The notes below the pieces were generated by a model, which saw only the letters and a list, made by a program, of their open reading frames with translations, did not search any database and was not told the DNA's origin. From Paenibacillus bovis (GTDB lineage Bacteria; Bacillota; Bacilli; Paenibacillales; Paenibacillaceae): DNA of 64,000 nucleotides. This document shows positions 44,613 through 53,773 of this stretch, in pieces; positions within the stretch are counted from its first letter, which is position 1; every line of letters begins with the position of its first letter. Made by a program: the position numbers and the translations under genes. The stretch lies in contig NZ_CP013023.1 in NCBI RefSeq assembly GCF_001421015.2, positions 1,853,501 to 1,917,500 on the forward strand, in the 5' to 3' direction.

Positions 44613-45017
44613 TTTCGTTTCCTCCTATTGGAAATACGGATTATGGAGCAATCAAGCGCAGAGATATACAGACGGCAATTAACAAAGTTTTATTCAGACG
44701 CATACACAACAGCGAAAGGTGTTTGGTATATTTTAACAGTAAAAGTGTCAGTAATCCATAACCTGTTCTTTATCATATTAATCAGTTGAAGAAGTTACGA
44801 AATAACCTTGGTTGAAATAATCATAGTTATTGGATATAGCTATATAGATATGTAACTTTACCTAACATGAAATCTTTTATCTTTCCTGATTTATTAAATA
44901 CCAAAGAGTATTAAGTTAATATATATTACATATAATTTAAATTTAGCTTCTTTTACAAATGTAAACGTCGCTTTTAGTGCATGGAAATAGAAAATAGAGA
45001 TATATGCGTTAATATTG
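44613..45017. other. AT-rich divergent upstream region
   Basis: About 400 bp between ispA and the gntR-type gene. It contains the TnrA/GlnR box at 44851; nothing else stands out. Confidence 0.5.
44851..44867. promoter_or_regulatory. TnrA/GlnR box in the ispA / allantoinase-operon divergent region
   Basis: TGTAACTTTACCTAACA fits TGTNA-N7-TNACA completely. It is about 150 bp upstream of the gntR operon -35 and 240 bp from the ispA start. Confidence 0.65.
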
Positions 45018-45047
45018 TTGACGTAAATAGATGCCGTACCCTATACT
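45018..45047 (+). promoter_or_regulatory. sigma-A promoter of the gntR-ABC-allantoinase operon
   Basis: TTGACG, an 18-bp spacer and TATACT end 48 bp before the first start codon. Confidence 0.7.
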
Positions 45048-45094
45048 CCGTGTAAATAAAGTTGCGATATCGATCCGAAAGGAGCATATGAATA

Positions 45095-45781
45095 TTGGGC
45101 CAGGAACAGGAGATCTATCAGACAATCAAGCAGGCTATTATCGATCAGAAAATGCGTCCCAATATGCAGCTGGTAGAAGAAGTGCTGGCGGAGTCATTTG
45201 GAGTTAGCCGGACACCGGTACGTAATGTAGTCCGTCGTCTGGCAGCAGAGAAGCTGGTAACTATTATTCCTTACAAAGGAGCATTTGTCTCCTGTCCGAC
45301 GATCTACGAAGCCAGGCAGATTTTTGAGATGAGACGTGTTATTGAAGTAGCGGTTGTGCACAAGCTGTGTCAGGAATTCAGGAATGAACAGTATGCCCGG
45401 CTCAACCAATTGATCAAGGAAGAACACAAAGCCCAGCGTGACGGCCGTATTCTGGAAGCGATCCGGATCACCGGAGACTTTCATCTCAAGTTGGCAGAGG
45501 CTTCAGGTAATGCATATTATCATCGCTATCTGGAGGAACTGATTTCATTATCCTATGTCGTAATTGCCTTGTATGGAGAGCAGAAGACCAAGTGCTGTCA
45601 GGATCATCAGCGAATCCTGGAAGCGATTCGGCAGGGAGAAGCTTCGCTGGCTAAACAGCTGATGCTGGATCATCTACAGGAGATCGAGAAGGAATTGAAC
45701 TTTGATGAACAGCATACCCGTTCCTTATCGCTGGCGGATATTTTGCAAGAGCAGCGGCAGGCAGGCGGACAAATCGTATAA
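45095..45781 (+). CDS. GntR-family (FCD/FadR subgroup) regulator
   Basis: This 228-residue regulator has an N-terminal winged helix (LAESFGVSRTPVRNVVRRLAAE at about 29-50, split as FGVSRTPVRN and RRLAAE) and an all-helical C-terminal FCD ligand domain. The FCD metal/ligand residues are suggested by ETAV-like RRVIEVAVVHKL, GDFHLKLAEASGN and DHQRILEAI. The start is TTG at 45095, with GAAAGGAG about 10 nt upstream; an ATG seven bases earlier is out of frame. It leads an operon with an ABC transporter and an allantoinase, so an allantoin- or ureide-type ligand is plausible. Confidence 0.88.
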   Translation: MGQEQEIYQTIKQAIIDQKMRPNMQLVEEVLAESFGVSRTPVRNVVRRLAAEKLVTIIPYKGAFVSCPTIYEARQIFEMRRVIEVAVVHKLCQEFRNEQYARLNQLIKEEHKAQRDGRILEAIRITGDFHLKLAEASGNAYYHRYLEELISLSYVVIALYGEQKTKCCQDHQRILEAIRQGEASLAKQLMLDHLQEIEKELNFDEQHTRSLSLADILQEQRQAGGQIV

Positions 45782-45858
45782 AGTTCCGTCTGCTGTGGAT
45801 TGTATACAATGTTGGATGCGAAACAGGATACAGATTGTACCCAAAGGAGAGAAGCCCG

Positions 45859-46602
45859 ATGAAATTAACCGTTGAAAAGGTACGTAAAAATTTTGGCGAG
45901 CGGACAATTTTGCAGGATGTGGATCTGACTATTCATGAGAATGAATTTATCTGTATTCTCGGACACAGTGGCTGCGGAAAATCGACACTGCTGAATATGG
46001 TGGCCGGTTACATATTCCCCGATGAAGGCGAGATCAAGATTAACGGCGAGAAGATTCAGGGTCCCTCCCGTCAGCGCGGTATGGTGTTTCAGGATCATGC
46101 ATTGTTCCCCTGGTGCACGGTACTGGAGAATGTAGCTTTTGGTCCGGAAGTACAAGGGATGTCCAAAAAGCAAGCACGCGAGACTGCCAGAGAGTTCCTC
46201 GGTCTGGTAGGGCTGGAAGCATACGGAGCCCATTATCCGGCAGAGCTGTCCGGCGGTATGAAGCAGCGGGTTGGTATTGCCCGGGCGCTCGCAAGCCATC
46301 CGGATATTCTCCTGATGGATGAGCCGTTTGGAGCACTGGATATCCTGACGCGCGATATGATGCAGCGGGAGCTGCGGAGGCTGTATGAGAAGCTGCATAC
46401 TACTATTTTATTTGTGACTCACAGTATCAGTGAAGCGGTCTATCTGGCAGACCGGGTCGTCGTGATGAAGCATGGAGTCGTTGCCGAGGTATTCGAGATC
46501 GGAATCCAGCATCCGCGTTCTTTTGATTCGCCAGGATTTGCAGACATGATGGCACGAATCGAACGATTGTTAATGGAAGATGAAAAGGAGGTTATCGTAT
46601 GA
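45859..46602 (+). CDS. ABC importer ATPase (SsuB/TauB/NrtD type)
   Basis: The 247-residue ATPase energises import with the following permease and binding protein. Walker A is GHSGCGKST, the signature is LSGGMKQRVGIARALA, Walker B is ILLMDEPFGALD and the H-loop is VTHS. It belongs to the family serving sulfonates, taurine, nitrate and pyrimidine-like compounds. The start at 45859 has AAAGGAG at good spacing; the ATG at 45835 does not. Its stop overlaps the permease start by 4 bp (ATGA). Confidence 0.92.
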   Translation: MKLTVEKVRKNFGERTILQDVDLTIHENEFICILGHSGCGKSTLLNMVAGYIFPDEGEIKINGEKIQGPSRQRGMVFQDHALFPWCTVLENVAFGPEVQGMSKKQARETAREFLGLVGLEAYGAHYPAELSGGMKQRVGIARALASHPDILLMDEPFGALDILTRDMMQRELRRLYEKLHTTILFVTHSISEAVYLADRVVVMKHGVVAEVFEIGIQHPRSFDSPGFADMMARIERLLMEDEKEVIV

Positions 46603-47489
46603 ATGAAATTCAGACCACCTTATCCAAGACCGGCGAGACAGCTGCACCGACGCTCAAGCTGAACACGATCCGTAAGCGTAAAGGTACTGGCTTGCAGTCT
46701 ACCGTTAATATGATCAAAAATGTAATTCCGTACGTGCTGTTTTTTGTAGTATGGGAGCTGTTTTCCCAGATTAATGGTCGTATCCAGATGTTCAATCCGC
46801 TGTTTCTCCCGGCGCCCTCCCTGCTGATTCATGACGGCTGGGCACTTGCCAAAACGGGCATTATTACTGATAGTCTGCTTGCCAGCTCCATGCGTATTTT
46901 TTTCGGATTTGCTTGTGGTGCGACAGTGGCTGTATTGCTGGCGGTATTAATGAGCAAGTTCTCCATGCTGGAGCGCTGGATGTCTCCTTTTCTAACGCTG
47001 GTAAGCCCGATTCCTTCGCTAGCGCTGCTGCCTTTGTTCATTATCTGGTTTGGCATCGGTGAATTCCCCAAAGTACTGCTGATTGCATGGACTACATTTG
47101 TCCCGGTACTGGTCAATACGGTAGAAGGTTTCAAATCGGTTCCTTCTACGTTGATTCGCTCGGCACTCAGTCTTGGTGCTTCGCAGCGCCAGGTATTTAC
47201 CCGCATTATGATTCCTTCCGCTATTCCAAATCTGCTGATCGGCGCGCAGATCAGTCTGGGACTTTCTTTTTCCGCATTGATCGTATCGGAGATGATGGGC
47301 GCCGATTCGGGTCTTGGCTATCTGATCGTGGATGCGCGCAATTATTTTAAAGTAACGAATATGTTCGTAGCGATTATTCTGATCGGTATTGAATACAGCC
47401 TGTTCGCCCTGCTGCTCAAGCTGCTGGAACGCAAAGTACTGGCTTGGCGTCGCGGCGGTATCGGAGAAGCAGTCGAAAAAGTCAGATAA
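46599..47489 (+). CDS. ABC importer permease (SsuC/TauC type)
   Basis: This 296-residue permease has about six membrane helices (from residue 42). The ATPase-contact EAA-type loop lies near 190 (LGASQRQVFTRIMIPSAIPN). Residues 1-38 are a basic cytoplasmic extension. Translation is coupled to the ATPase by a 4-bp overlap. Together with the downstream lipoprotein it forms a complete importer. Confidence 0.92.
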   Translation: MNEIQTTLSKTGETAAPTLKLNTIRKRKGTGLQSTVNMIKNVIPYVLFFVVWELFSQINGRIQMFNPLFLPAPSLLIHDGWALAKTGIITDSLLASSMRIFFGFACGATVAVLLAVLMSKFSMLERWMSPFLTLVSPIPSLALLPLFIIWFGIGEFPKVLLIAWTTFVPVLVNTVEGFKSVPSTLIRSALSLGASQRQVFTRIMIPSAIPNLLIGAQISLGLSFSALIVSEMMGADSGLGYLIVDARNYFKVTNMFVAIILIGIEYSLFALLLKLLERKVLAWRRGGIGEAVEKVR

Positions 47490-47620
47490 CAATGGAAAAA
47501 CGACAACTCGTTTATGGATAATACGCATGTTTGGGATAAATACCTTACAGCCAGAACATCACAGCAGGAGGTATCCATATACAAGATACAATCCATTTTA
47601 TATTCAAGGGGGAAACAGAA

Positions 47621-48694
47621 ATGAAGAAGAACTGGCTGCAAATGATAACGGGTCTGGCAATGATATCGGTACTGGCAACAGCATGCTCCAGCGGAGGAAC
47701 AGCAGACAAAGAAACAGCCGCGGCGAGCGGTACAGGAGCAGCCACCAGTCTGGAACAGACAGATATTACGCTGGTCGGTGTACGGGATGCTCAGATCTCC
47801 TCGCAGCAGATTATTGCGGACAAGCTGGGCTACTTTAAAGAAGAAGGGCTGAATGTCGAGAGCAAGCTGATCGAGAGCGGCCCCGATATCGGTCCGATGG
47901 TCTCCGGTGGCAGTGCGCCGATCAGTATCCAAACCAACTTTATGGATATTATCCTCAAGTCCAATAATATCGGTGTCAAAATTGTCGCTCCTCTAGCCCA
48001 GATCGCCGGTACACAGGCAGTGGTCGGTTCCTCCAAATTGCAGCTTGGTTCCGCCAAAGACCTGGAAGGCAAAACGATCGGTATTCCCAACGGAGCCGAT
48101 GTCAAAATCGCTATCGACAATATGGGCAAGGAGCTGGGCGTGGACGTTAGCAAAATCAAATTCGTCAATCTGGCACCGAGCGATGCGGTAGTTGCGCTGC
48201 AAAATGGCGATATTGATGCGATGGCAGCCTGGGAGCCTTTTATTACCAAAGCAGTGCAGGGCGGTGGCAAGTTCCTGTTTAGCGGTACGAAGAGCGAGCT
48301 TCCCGACAAAAAAGGCGATGTGAACTGGATGAGTGTCCATACTACTGTTCAAGTCACCGACAAGTACCTCGAAGAAAATCCGAATACAGTTAAAGCCGTA
48401 CTGCGCGCACTCGATAAAGCGACAGATTATATTAATGATCATCGCGAAGAAGCGATCAAGATCCTCGCGCCTGAACTGCATCTGAGCGAAGCCGAACTCA
48501 AGGAGATCATGAACCGCAATGTCTATTCCATGAAAGTGGATGATACGTATGTGAATGGAAGTAATGGCCCAGCAGTTGGTAATTATCTGCAATCGGTTGG
48601 CAATATCATTTCTATTCCAGCACCGGCATCCTATCATGATCTGAGCCTGCTCAAGGATGTGGATTCTTCCCTGGTAGAAGCGGATATCAAGTAA
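47621..48694 (+). CDS. ABC importer substrate-binding lipoprotein (SsuA/TauA/NMT1-like)
   Basis: The 357-residue lipoprotein has a signal peptide ending LATAC (Cys22) and a Gly/Ala/Thr linker. A two-lobe NMT1/THI5-like domain begins with ITLVGVRDAQISSQQIIADK; GPMVSGGSAPISIQTNFMDI and LEGKTIGIPNGADVKIAIDN follow. Family members bind sulfonates, nitrate, thiamine precursors or ureides. Being upstream of an allantoinase gene, allantoin or a related ureide is a reasonable guess. Confidence 0.9.
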   Translation: MKKNWLQMITGLAMISVLATACSSGGTADKETAAASGTGAATSLEQTDITLVGVRDAQISSQQIIADKLGYFKEEGLNVESKLIESGPDIGPMVSGGSAPISIQTNFMDIILKSNNIGVKIVAPLAQIAGTQAVVGSSKLQLGSAKDLEGKTIGIPNGADVKIAIDNMGKELGVDVSKIKFVNLAPSDAVVALQNGDIDAMAAWEPFITKAVQGGGKFLFSGTKSELPDKKGDVNWMSVHTTVQVTDKYLEENPNTVKAVLRALDKATDYINDHREEAIKILAPELHLSEAELKEIMNRNVYSMKVDDTYVNGSNGPAVGNYLQSVGNIISIPAPASYHDLSLLKDVDSSLVEADIK

Positions 48695-48808
48695 CGGATA
48701 GTGAACAATAGTAAACACGGCTTGAATAGTAAACAACAATGTAGTCGGTCAATAGTGCGCACATCTGCTGAATCTCTATAGAGACAGCCAACAGACTTGC
48801 AGTAGCTG

Positions 48809-48843
48809 GCGGGAGATCTCATACATGCAAAATGATCTCCCGC
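48809..48843 (+). promoter_or_regulatory. hairpin between the binding-protein and allantoinase genes
   Basis: GCGGGAGATC and GATCTCCCGC form a perfect 10-bp stem without a T-tract. It may stabilise the upstream mRNA rather than terminate. Confidence 0.6.
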
Positions 48844-48880
48844 TGTACATAATCATCTCGCAGACAGGAGCGTGCAGTCC

Positions 48881-50281
48881 ATGTATTCCTATGATCTGGT
48901 ATTTACAGGCGGAACCGTGGTTTTCCCGGATAAGGTGCAGCAGACCGATATCGCTGTTCACAATGGCGTCATTGTGCATATTGGCAATCTTTCTTGCGAA
49001 GATATCGAGAGATCCAGACAGATCGTGAACGCCGAAGGTTTGTATATTATGGCCGGTATGATTGATGCGCATGTGCATCTGAACGAGCCAGGATTTGGCG
49101 ATTGGGAAGGATTCGTTACCGGATCGGCAGCACTGGCTGCAGGAGGATGCACCACTTATATGGATATGCCGCTCAATGGCGTTCCTCCGACAGTAACACC
49201 GGCCGCGCTGCAGCAGAAAAGGGAATTGGCAGCGGGTCATTCCCATATTGATTATGCCTGCTGGGGAGGACTCGTACCGGGCAATCTGCAAGAGCTGGAT
49301 GCGCTCAGTGAGCAGGGAGTATGCGGATTCAAGGCATTCATGTCGGCGCCCGGTGACCCGAGTGAAGAAGCTTTTCGCAATGTCGATGATCGTACTCTGC
49401 TGGAAGGAATGAAGCATATTGCCCGTATGGGCCGGGTACTCGCGCTTCATGCTGAAAGTGAACCTATCGTCTCTGCGTGGACAGCAGCCTTGTTGGCCGA
49501 AGAACGCACAACAGCTGCCGATTATTCCGCATCCCGCCCGATACAAGCAGAGCTGGAAGCAGTACGTACAGCACTGGAGTATGGCAGACAGGCCGGCTGT
49601 GCGCTGCATTTTGTACATATCAGCAGTGCAGCAGCAGTACGGATGATTCAGGAAGCCAGACAGGAAGGCATGGATGTGACGCTGGAGACCTGTCCTCATT
49701 ATTTGACGCTGACAGATGTTGATCTGGAGCAGATTGGTCCAGCTGCCAAGTGTGCACCACCGCTGCGCAGCTTGGATGAACAGGAACTGCTGTGGCAGTG
49801 TGTCGCAGCAGGAGATATAGATATGATTACTTCGGATCATTCGCCATGCCCGACTATGCTCAAGACCGCTGCTGCCCATATGTTCGATGCCTGGGGAGGA
49901 ATTTCGGGAGCCCAGCATTCCCTGGAGCTGATGATTAGTGAAGGCTATAGGAAAAGGGATCTGCCACTGCCTCTGATCAGCCGCATGCTGTCTCAGGCTC
50001 CGGCCCGCCGATTCAGATTATACCCGCAAAAAGGAGAAATACGAATCGGCGCAGATGCAGACCTTGTGCTGGTGGATCTGAATACAGCGTACACCGTACA
50101 ATCCGAACAGCTGCTCTACCGGCATAAGCATAGCCCATACGTAGACAGGGAGATAGGCTGTCAGGTCAGCATGACGGTTGTACGCGGACATATCGTTTAT
50201 ACCCGTGAAAAAGGTGTGCGTGATCATGCTGTAGGACAGTCACTGCACATCCGAAATGAAAAACCGCTTAGTCTCTCTTGA
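48881..50281 (+). CDS. allB: allantoinase (cyclic amidohydrolase)
   Basis: The 466-residue enzyme opens allantoin to allantoate in the purine degradation route; dihydropyrimidinase or hydantoinase activity is the alternative. All expected metal ligands are present: His64 and His66 (IDAHVHLNEPG), the carboxylated Lys151 (CGFKAFMS), His190 (LALHAESEP), His246 (HFVHISS) and Asp319 (TSDHSPC). Length is close to Bacillus PucH. The ATG at 48881 has AGGAG 10 nt upstream. It is last in the gntR-ABC operon and shares its nitrogen-control site. No allantoate amidohydrolase follows in this window. Confidence 0.85.
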   Translation: MYSYDLVFTGGTVVFPDKVQQTDIAVHNGVIVHIGNLSCEDIERSRQIVNAEGLYIMAGMIDAHVHLNEPGFGDWEGFVTGSAALAAGGCTTYMDMPLNGVPPTVTPAALQQKRELAAGHSHIDYACWGGLVPGNLQELDALSEQGVCGFKAFMSAPGDPSEEAFRNVDDRTLLEGMKHIARMGRVLALHAESEPIVSAWTAALLAEERTTAADYSASRPIQAELEAVRTALEYGRQAGCALHFVHISSAAAVRMIQEARQEGMDVTLETCPHYLTLTDVDLEQIGPAAKCAPPLRSLDEQELLWQCVAAGDIDMITSDHSPCPTMLKTAAAHMFDAWGGISGAQHSLELMISEGYRKRDLPLPLISRMLSQAPARRFRLYPQKGEIRIGADADLVLVDLNTAYTVQSEQLLYRHKHSPYVDREIGCQVSMTVVRGHIVYTREKGVRDHAVGQSLHIRNEKPLSLS

Positions 50282-50398
50282 ACAGTGTTACGCATTTTAC
50301 CAGCAAGTGAAAGTAAGCGCGGTTAACAATCGAGGGTCCAATAAAGTAGAATAGCAAACAGTAAAGTAGAATAGTAAGCAGCAAATCATATAAGCAGC

Positions 50399-50434
50399 AA
50401 AAAGGCGCCGTTCCGTATTGGAACAGCGCTTTTT
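50399..50434. terminator. bidirectional terminator
   Basis: Stem of AAAAAGGCGC-TTCC with GGAA-GCGCTTTTT between the convergent allantoinase and CynX-type genes. Confidence 0.82.
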
Positions 50435-50456
50435 CATTGTGTAAAAGTATAACGAT

Positions 50457-51647
50457 TTATTCGGATGACATTACTGGACGAACAGAAGCGGTCTGATCGG
50501 TGTCACCTGTGTAATGACCAATTCGCCATTGAAGCAGAATCATAACGCTGATAACAACAGCCAGCACCAGATAAGCAGGCAGGAAGCTATGGTAACTGTC
50601 ATATAACCAGCCAATCATTAGCGGACCCATAGCGCCAAGCAGATAACCTACACTCTGATTCATGGCAGATAATGCATTGGCCTGTGCCGTATCCGGTGCC
50701 TCCTGAATAGGCAGCATCAGTGCCAGCGGGAATAATCCGCCTGTACCTATACTTAACAAAATCACAGCGAGTACAGGCAGATTACCCGTTACCAGCAGCG
50801 TCAGTGCGATAAGCTCCATAATACTGCAGCCAATCAGCCACCATTTGCGGCGGCCGAATCGATGAGCACCTGCCGGAATCAGAAAACTCACCGGAATCTG
50901 TGTCAGAGTGAACAGTGTCACCATATAACCGGCCTGCAGCTGGGAATATCCGATCTGCTGCATCATCGGAGATAACCAGGCGGTAAAAGAATAAAAAATG
51001 GACGACATTAGGCCAAAGAATACAGTCAGCAGCCAGGCACGTTTTTGGCGAAAAGGCATACGTGTTCGCTGGATGCCTTGCTTCGCAGTAGGTACATTGA
51101 CATGGATCACCAATTTAAACCAGAAGACGGCTGCGATCAGAGCCAGTAGGGACCAGCAGGACAGGGCGATAGACCAGGAACCTCCTGTCCAGTTCTGCAT
51201 GGGAACCGCCAGACCGGAAGCAATCGCAGCACCAATCACCATCGATACCGAATATAGACTAACCATGGCTGCAGGACGGGGGAAATATTTTTTGATAAAG
51301 CCGGAGAGCAGTGGACTGATCATGCCGATGCCTGCACCAGCGATCAGAGCACTGCCCAGCAGCAGTCCCGGTACATGTGCCCAGCTGCGCAGAAAGGTAG
51401 ACAGACCAATCAGGATAAGGGAGCACCAGATGACTTTTTCCATTCCCCAGCGCTGACTCCAGCGTAGAGCCAGCGGAGCGAATATCCCCATTCCAAGTAC
51501 CGGCAGAGTGACGAGCAGACTGGCGATTGTTCCATTCAGTCCCAGATCGGCTCGAATACTCTGCATCAGGGGAGAAATAGAGGTGATGGCAGGACGCAGA
51601 TTGAGCGCTGCCAGAATTAACAGGATGATATAAAAACTGTACCGCAT
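50457..51647 (-). CDS. MFS transporter, CynX/NimT family
   Basis: The 396-residue, 12-helix transporter begins with the family segment NLRPAITSISPLMQSIRADL. CynX/NimT proteins move cyanate, nitroimidazoles or small organic anions; the substrate here is unknown. The ATG at 51647 has AAGGAG 8 nt upstream, whereas the longer frame from 51719 would add a 24-residue segment without a membrane helix. It is divergent from a LysR gene across a shared operator. Confidence 0.87.
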   Translation of the reverse strand: MRYSFYIILLILAALNLRPAITSISPLMQSIRADLGLNGTIASLLVTLPVLGMGIFAPLALRWSQRWGMEKVIWCSLILIGLSTFLRSWAHVPGLLLGSALIAGAGIGMISPLLSGFIKKYFPRPAAMVSLYSVSMVIGAAIASGLAVPMQNWTGGSWSIALSCWSLLALIAAVFWFKLVIHVNVPTAKQGIQRTRMPFRQKRAWLLTVFFGLMSSIFYSFTAWLSPMMQQIGYSQLQAGYMVTLFTLTQIPVSFLIPAGAHRFGRRKWWLIGCSIMELIALTLLVTGNLPVLAVILLSIGTGGLFPLALMLPIQEAPDTAQANALSAMNQSVGYLLGAMGPLMIGWLYDSYHSFLPAYLVLAVVISVMILLQWRIGHYTGDTDQTASVRPVMSSE

Positions 51648-51740
51648 GATAAAAGCTCCTTTTCCCAGGTTTAAGCAAGAATGGATAGCCTCTCTCAAGA
51701 GCCATCGCCTATCCAGCATAAAACAGAGAAAATGATTGTA

Positions 51741-51774
51741 CCATACTATTGTTTCTATAATAATGATAGTATGG
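51741..51774. promoter_or_regulatory. LysR-type operator between cynX-like and lysR genes
   Basis: CCATACTAT and ATAGTATGG, perfect 9-bp arms 16 bp apart, sit between the two divergent starts. The TATAAT-like centre suggests overlap with a promoter. Confidence 0.7.
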
Positions 51775-51842
51775 AACGATGATCAGAACGTTATTCCCGA
51801 GAAAGTAATCTTAAAAAGTGAAATGATAAGGGGAGGAGCAGA

Positions 51843-52751
51843 ATGGAACTGCGACAGCTTCATTATTTTGTAGCAGTATGCGAAGAACTTCATTTTACTA
51901 GGGCAGCTGATCGACTGAATATCTCACAGCCTACACTCAGTCAGCAGATCCGGGTACTCGAAGACGAACTGGGCACACCGTTATTCGATCGCATTGGAAA
52001 AAAGACAGCGCTGACCGAAGCAGGCCGACTGTTGTACCATTACAGCACCACAATTCTGCGTACTATGCAAAATGCACGTTCTTCTATTGCTGAGCTGCAG
52101 GTACAGCAGCGGGGAACCCTGCGCATCGGTGTATTGCCATCGGATCTGGATTATCGGCTAAATGAATTATGGATTGAGTTTCACAGCCGTTTTCCTGGAG
52201 TTCGGCTGGAGATTATCCCTACTATCGAAGTGCACAAGTTTATTTTTGAAGACAAAGTGGATATTGGTATCGGACTGGCCGAACGTCCGGATCATCGCCT
52301 TGTCCAGACTCTGCTGGGCAAGGAAAGCTACAGTTTGTTCATGCCTGCCGTTCACCCTCTCGGTCAGCAGAAAGTCATTGAATTGGAGCAGGTGAGAGAG
52401 CTGCCGCTTGTCTTATATCCACAGGGATTTCTGGGAAGGATACTGATCGAGCGATGCTTTCAGGAAAAAGGGTGGGAGCTGGTAACCGTAATGGACAATG
52501 GATCGGCAACTTCCCAGCTGCGTATGGTACAGGCAGGGATCGGATTCAGTATCCATCCTCATGATATGCTGGCAACCCTGCTGGATAATGGGCTCACTGC
52601 CGTCCCTATCGTAAATCCGGCTCCTGTACGACAGATCGAGTTGGTGTACCGTACCGATCGTTATATGGGAGTAGCGGCAAGAGCCTTTATGGAAATGACC
52701 CGGCAGCATTTCTCGCAACCTGCAGATGCTGACACTGGATCACTGTACTGA
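51843..52751 (+). CDS. LysR-family regulator
   Basis: The 302-residue protein has an N-terminal winged helix (LHYFVAVCEELHFTRAADRL, ISQPTLSQQIRVLEDEL) and a two-lobe effector domain from about residue 90. The C-terminal region is CynR/CatM-like in length. GGGGAGGAGCAGA precedes the ATG. It is divergent from the CynX-type transporter and probably controls it together with its own gene via the palindrome at 51741. Confidence 0.92.
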   Translation: MELRQLHYFVAVCEELHFTRAADRLNISQPTLSQQIRVLEDELGTPLFDRIGKKTALTEAGRLLYHYSTTILRTMQNARSSIAELQVQQRGTLRIGVLPSDLDYRLNELWIEFHSRFPGVRLEIIPTIEVHKFIFEDKVDIGIGLAERPDHRLVQTLLGKESYSLFMPAVHPLGQQKVIELEQVRELPLVLYPQGFLGRILIERCFQEKGWELVTVMDNGSATSQLRMVQAGIGFSIHPHDMLATLLDNGLTAVPIVNPAPVRQIELVYRTDRYMGVAARAFMEMTRQHFSQPADADTGSLY

Positions 52752-52805
52752 CAGGTACATAAGCGTGCCGTCTAACGAACCCACGCAGGAACAAGATACT
52801 CAAAA

Positions 52806-52854
52806 CAAAAGCGCATGTTCTTCTCTGTGAGGCAGAAAAGGACATGCGCTTTTG
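52806..52854. terminator. bidirectional terminator
   Basis: CAAAAGCGCATGT and ACATGCGCTTTTG, a perfect 13-bp stem between the convergent lysR and queF genes. Confidence 0.9.
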
Positions 52855-52922
52855 GATAAGATGGAATTAATAAAATACACAGTATAGCGATTATGCATAC
52901 AGGGATTTATATGCTGCAACAA

Positions 52923-53420
52923 TCAGCGGTTATCAATAGTCTCCGGATACATATCATGGTTCATCATGCGATGCTCGGCCATTTGCTCATACTTGGTACC
53001 CGGTTTGCCGTAGTTGGTGTATGGATCGATCGAGATGCCGCCGCGCGGGGTAAATTTGCCCCAGACTTCGATATAACGAGGATCCATCAGTTTCACGAGA
53101 TCGTTGAGGATAATATTCATGCAGTCCTCATGAAAATCACCGTGATTACGGAAGCTGAATAGATACAGCTTGAGCGATTTACTTTCTACCATTTTTACAT
53201 CAGGGATATAGCTGATATAAATGGTCGCAAAATCCGGCTGTCCGGTAATCGGGCACAGGCTGGTGAATTCCGGGCAGTTGAATTTGACAAAGTAGTCACG
53301 GTACGTGTGCTTGTTATCAAAGCTCTCCAGGATACTTGGATCGTACTCAAATGTATATTTGGTACCTTGGTTGCCAAGCAGGGTGAGGTCTTGCATTTCG
53401 TCTTGTTGTCTTCCTGACAT
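52923..53420 (-). CDS. queF: NADPH-dependent preQ0 reductase
   Basis: The 165-residue enzyme reduces the nitrile of 7-cyano-7-deazaguanine (preQ0) to the amine preQ1, the last step before insertion into tRNA. Cys56 and Asp63 lie in [12 protein letters not shown], and the NADPH/substrate motif is [20 protein letters not shown]. Size matches Bacillus QueF (unimodular type). AAAAGGAG precedes the ATG. It is the last gene of the queC-D-E-F series but is separated from queE by 353 bp holding copy 3 of the structured element. Confidence 0.96.
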   Translation of the reverse strand: MSGRQQDEMQDLTLLGNQGTKYTFEYDPSILESFDNKHTYRDYFVKFNCPEFTSLCPITGQPDFATIYISYIPDVKMVESKSLKLYLFSFRNHGDFHEDCMNIILNDLVKLMDPRYIEVWGKFTPRGGISIDPYTNYGKPGTKYEQMAEHRMMNHDMYPETIDNR

Positions 53421-53475
53421 ATGGGAATCTCCTTTTAATTACAAATTTGAAAATAGAGCCGGTTGAATGGGCAAG

Positions 53476-53600
53476 GCGCTTCGGAAATGAATAGCTCTTG
53501 CGGTCGCTGGTAAGCCCGAATATTTTGAAATAAGGATTACAATGGTAAATATCCGGGCTTAAAGGCGACCTTTCGAGCTATTCATTCCCTCCGCTGGCGC
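53476..53600. ncRNA. three-helix structured element, copy 3
   Basis: Basal GCGC/GCGC (53476-53479, 53597-53600). The outer helix 53483-53497 pairs with 53575-53588 (14 bp plus one bulged A). The inner helix 53511-53525 pairs with 53547-53561. Read on the minus strand, the internal loops are CAGCGGAG / GAA and GAAAGGTCGCC / CCAGCGACC, matching copies 1 and 2, and the apical loop contains ATCCTT. It lies between queE and queF, co-directional with the operon in the minus orientation. The label ncRNA is an inference. Confidence 0.72.
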
Positions 53601-53773
53601 ATGGAATTCATCAGGTTCATTATCATAAGAACCGAAATCATTAAAAAGATATTCAAGCCTGCGGCTGGCATATGGGTAATAGAGTGGCAGTCAACTCACT
53701 CGTCTTTTATATGACATATTGCTGTCCAACCTAGAATACCGGTACATTGCTGAAATCAAACGACAGCTTTCTT

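Noticed and set aside
53421..53773. Copy 3 as a second preQ1 riboswitch
   Set aside because: It lacks the A-rich tail and compact pseudoknot of preQ1 aptamers, and matches copies next to unrelated genes.
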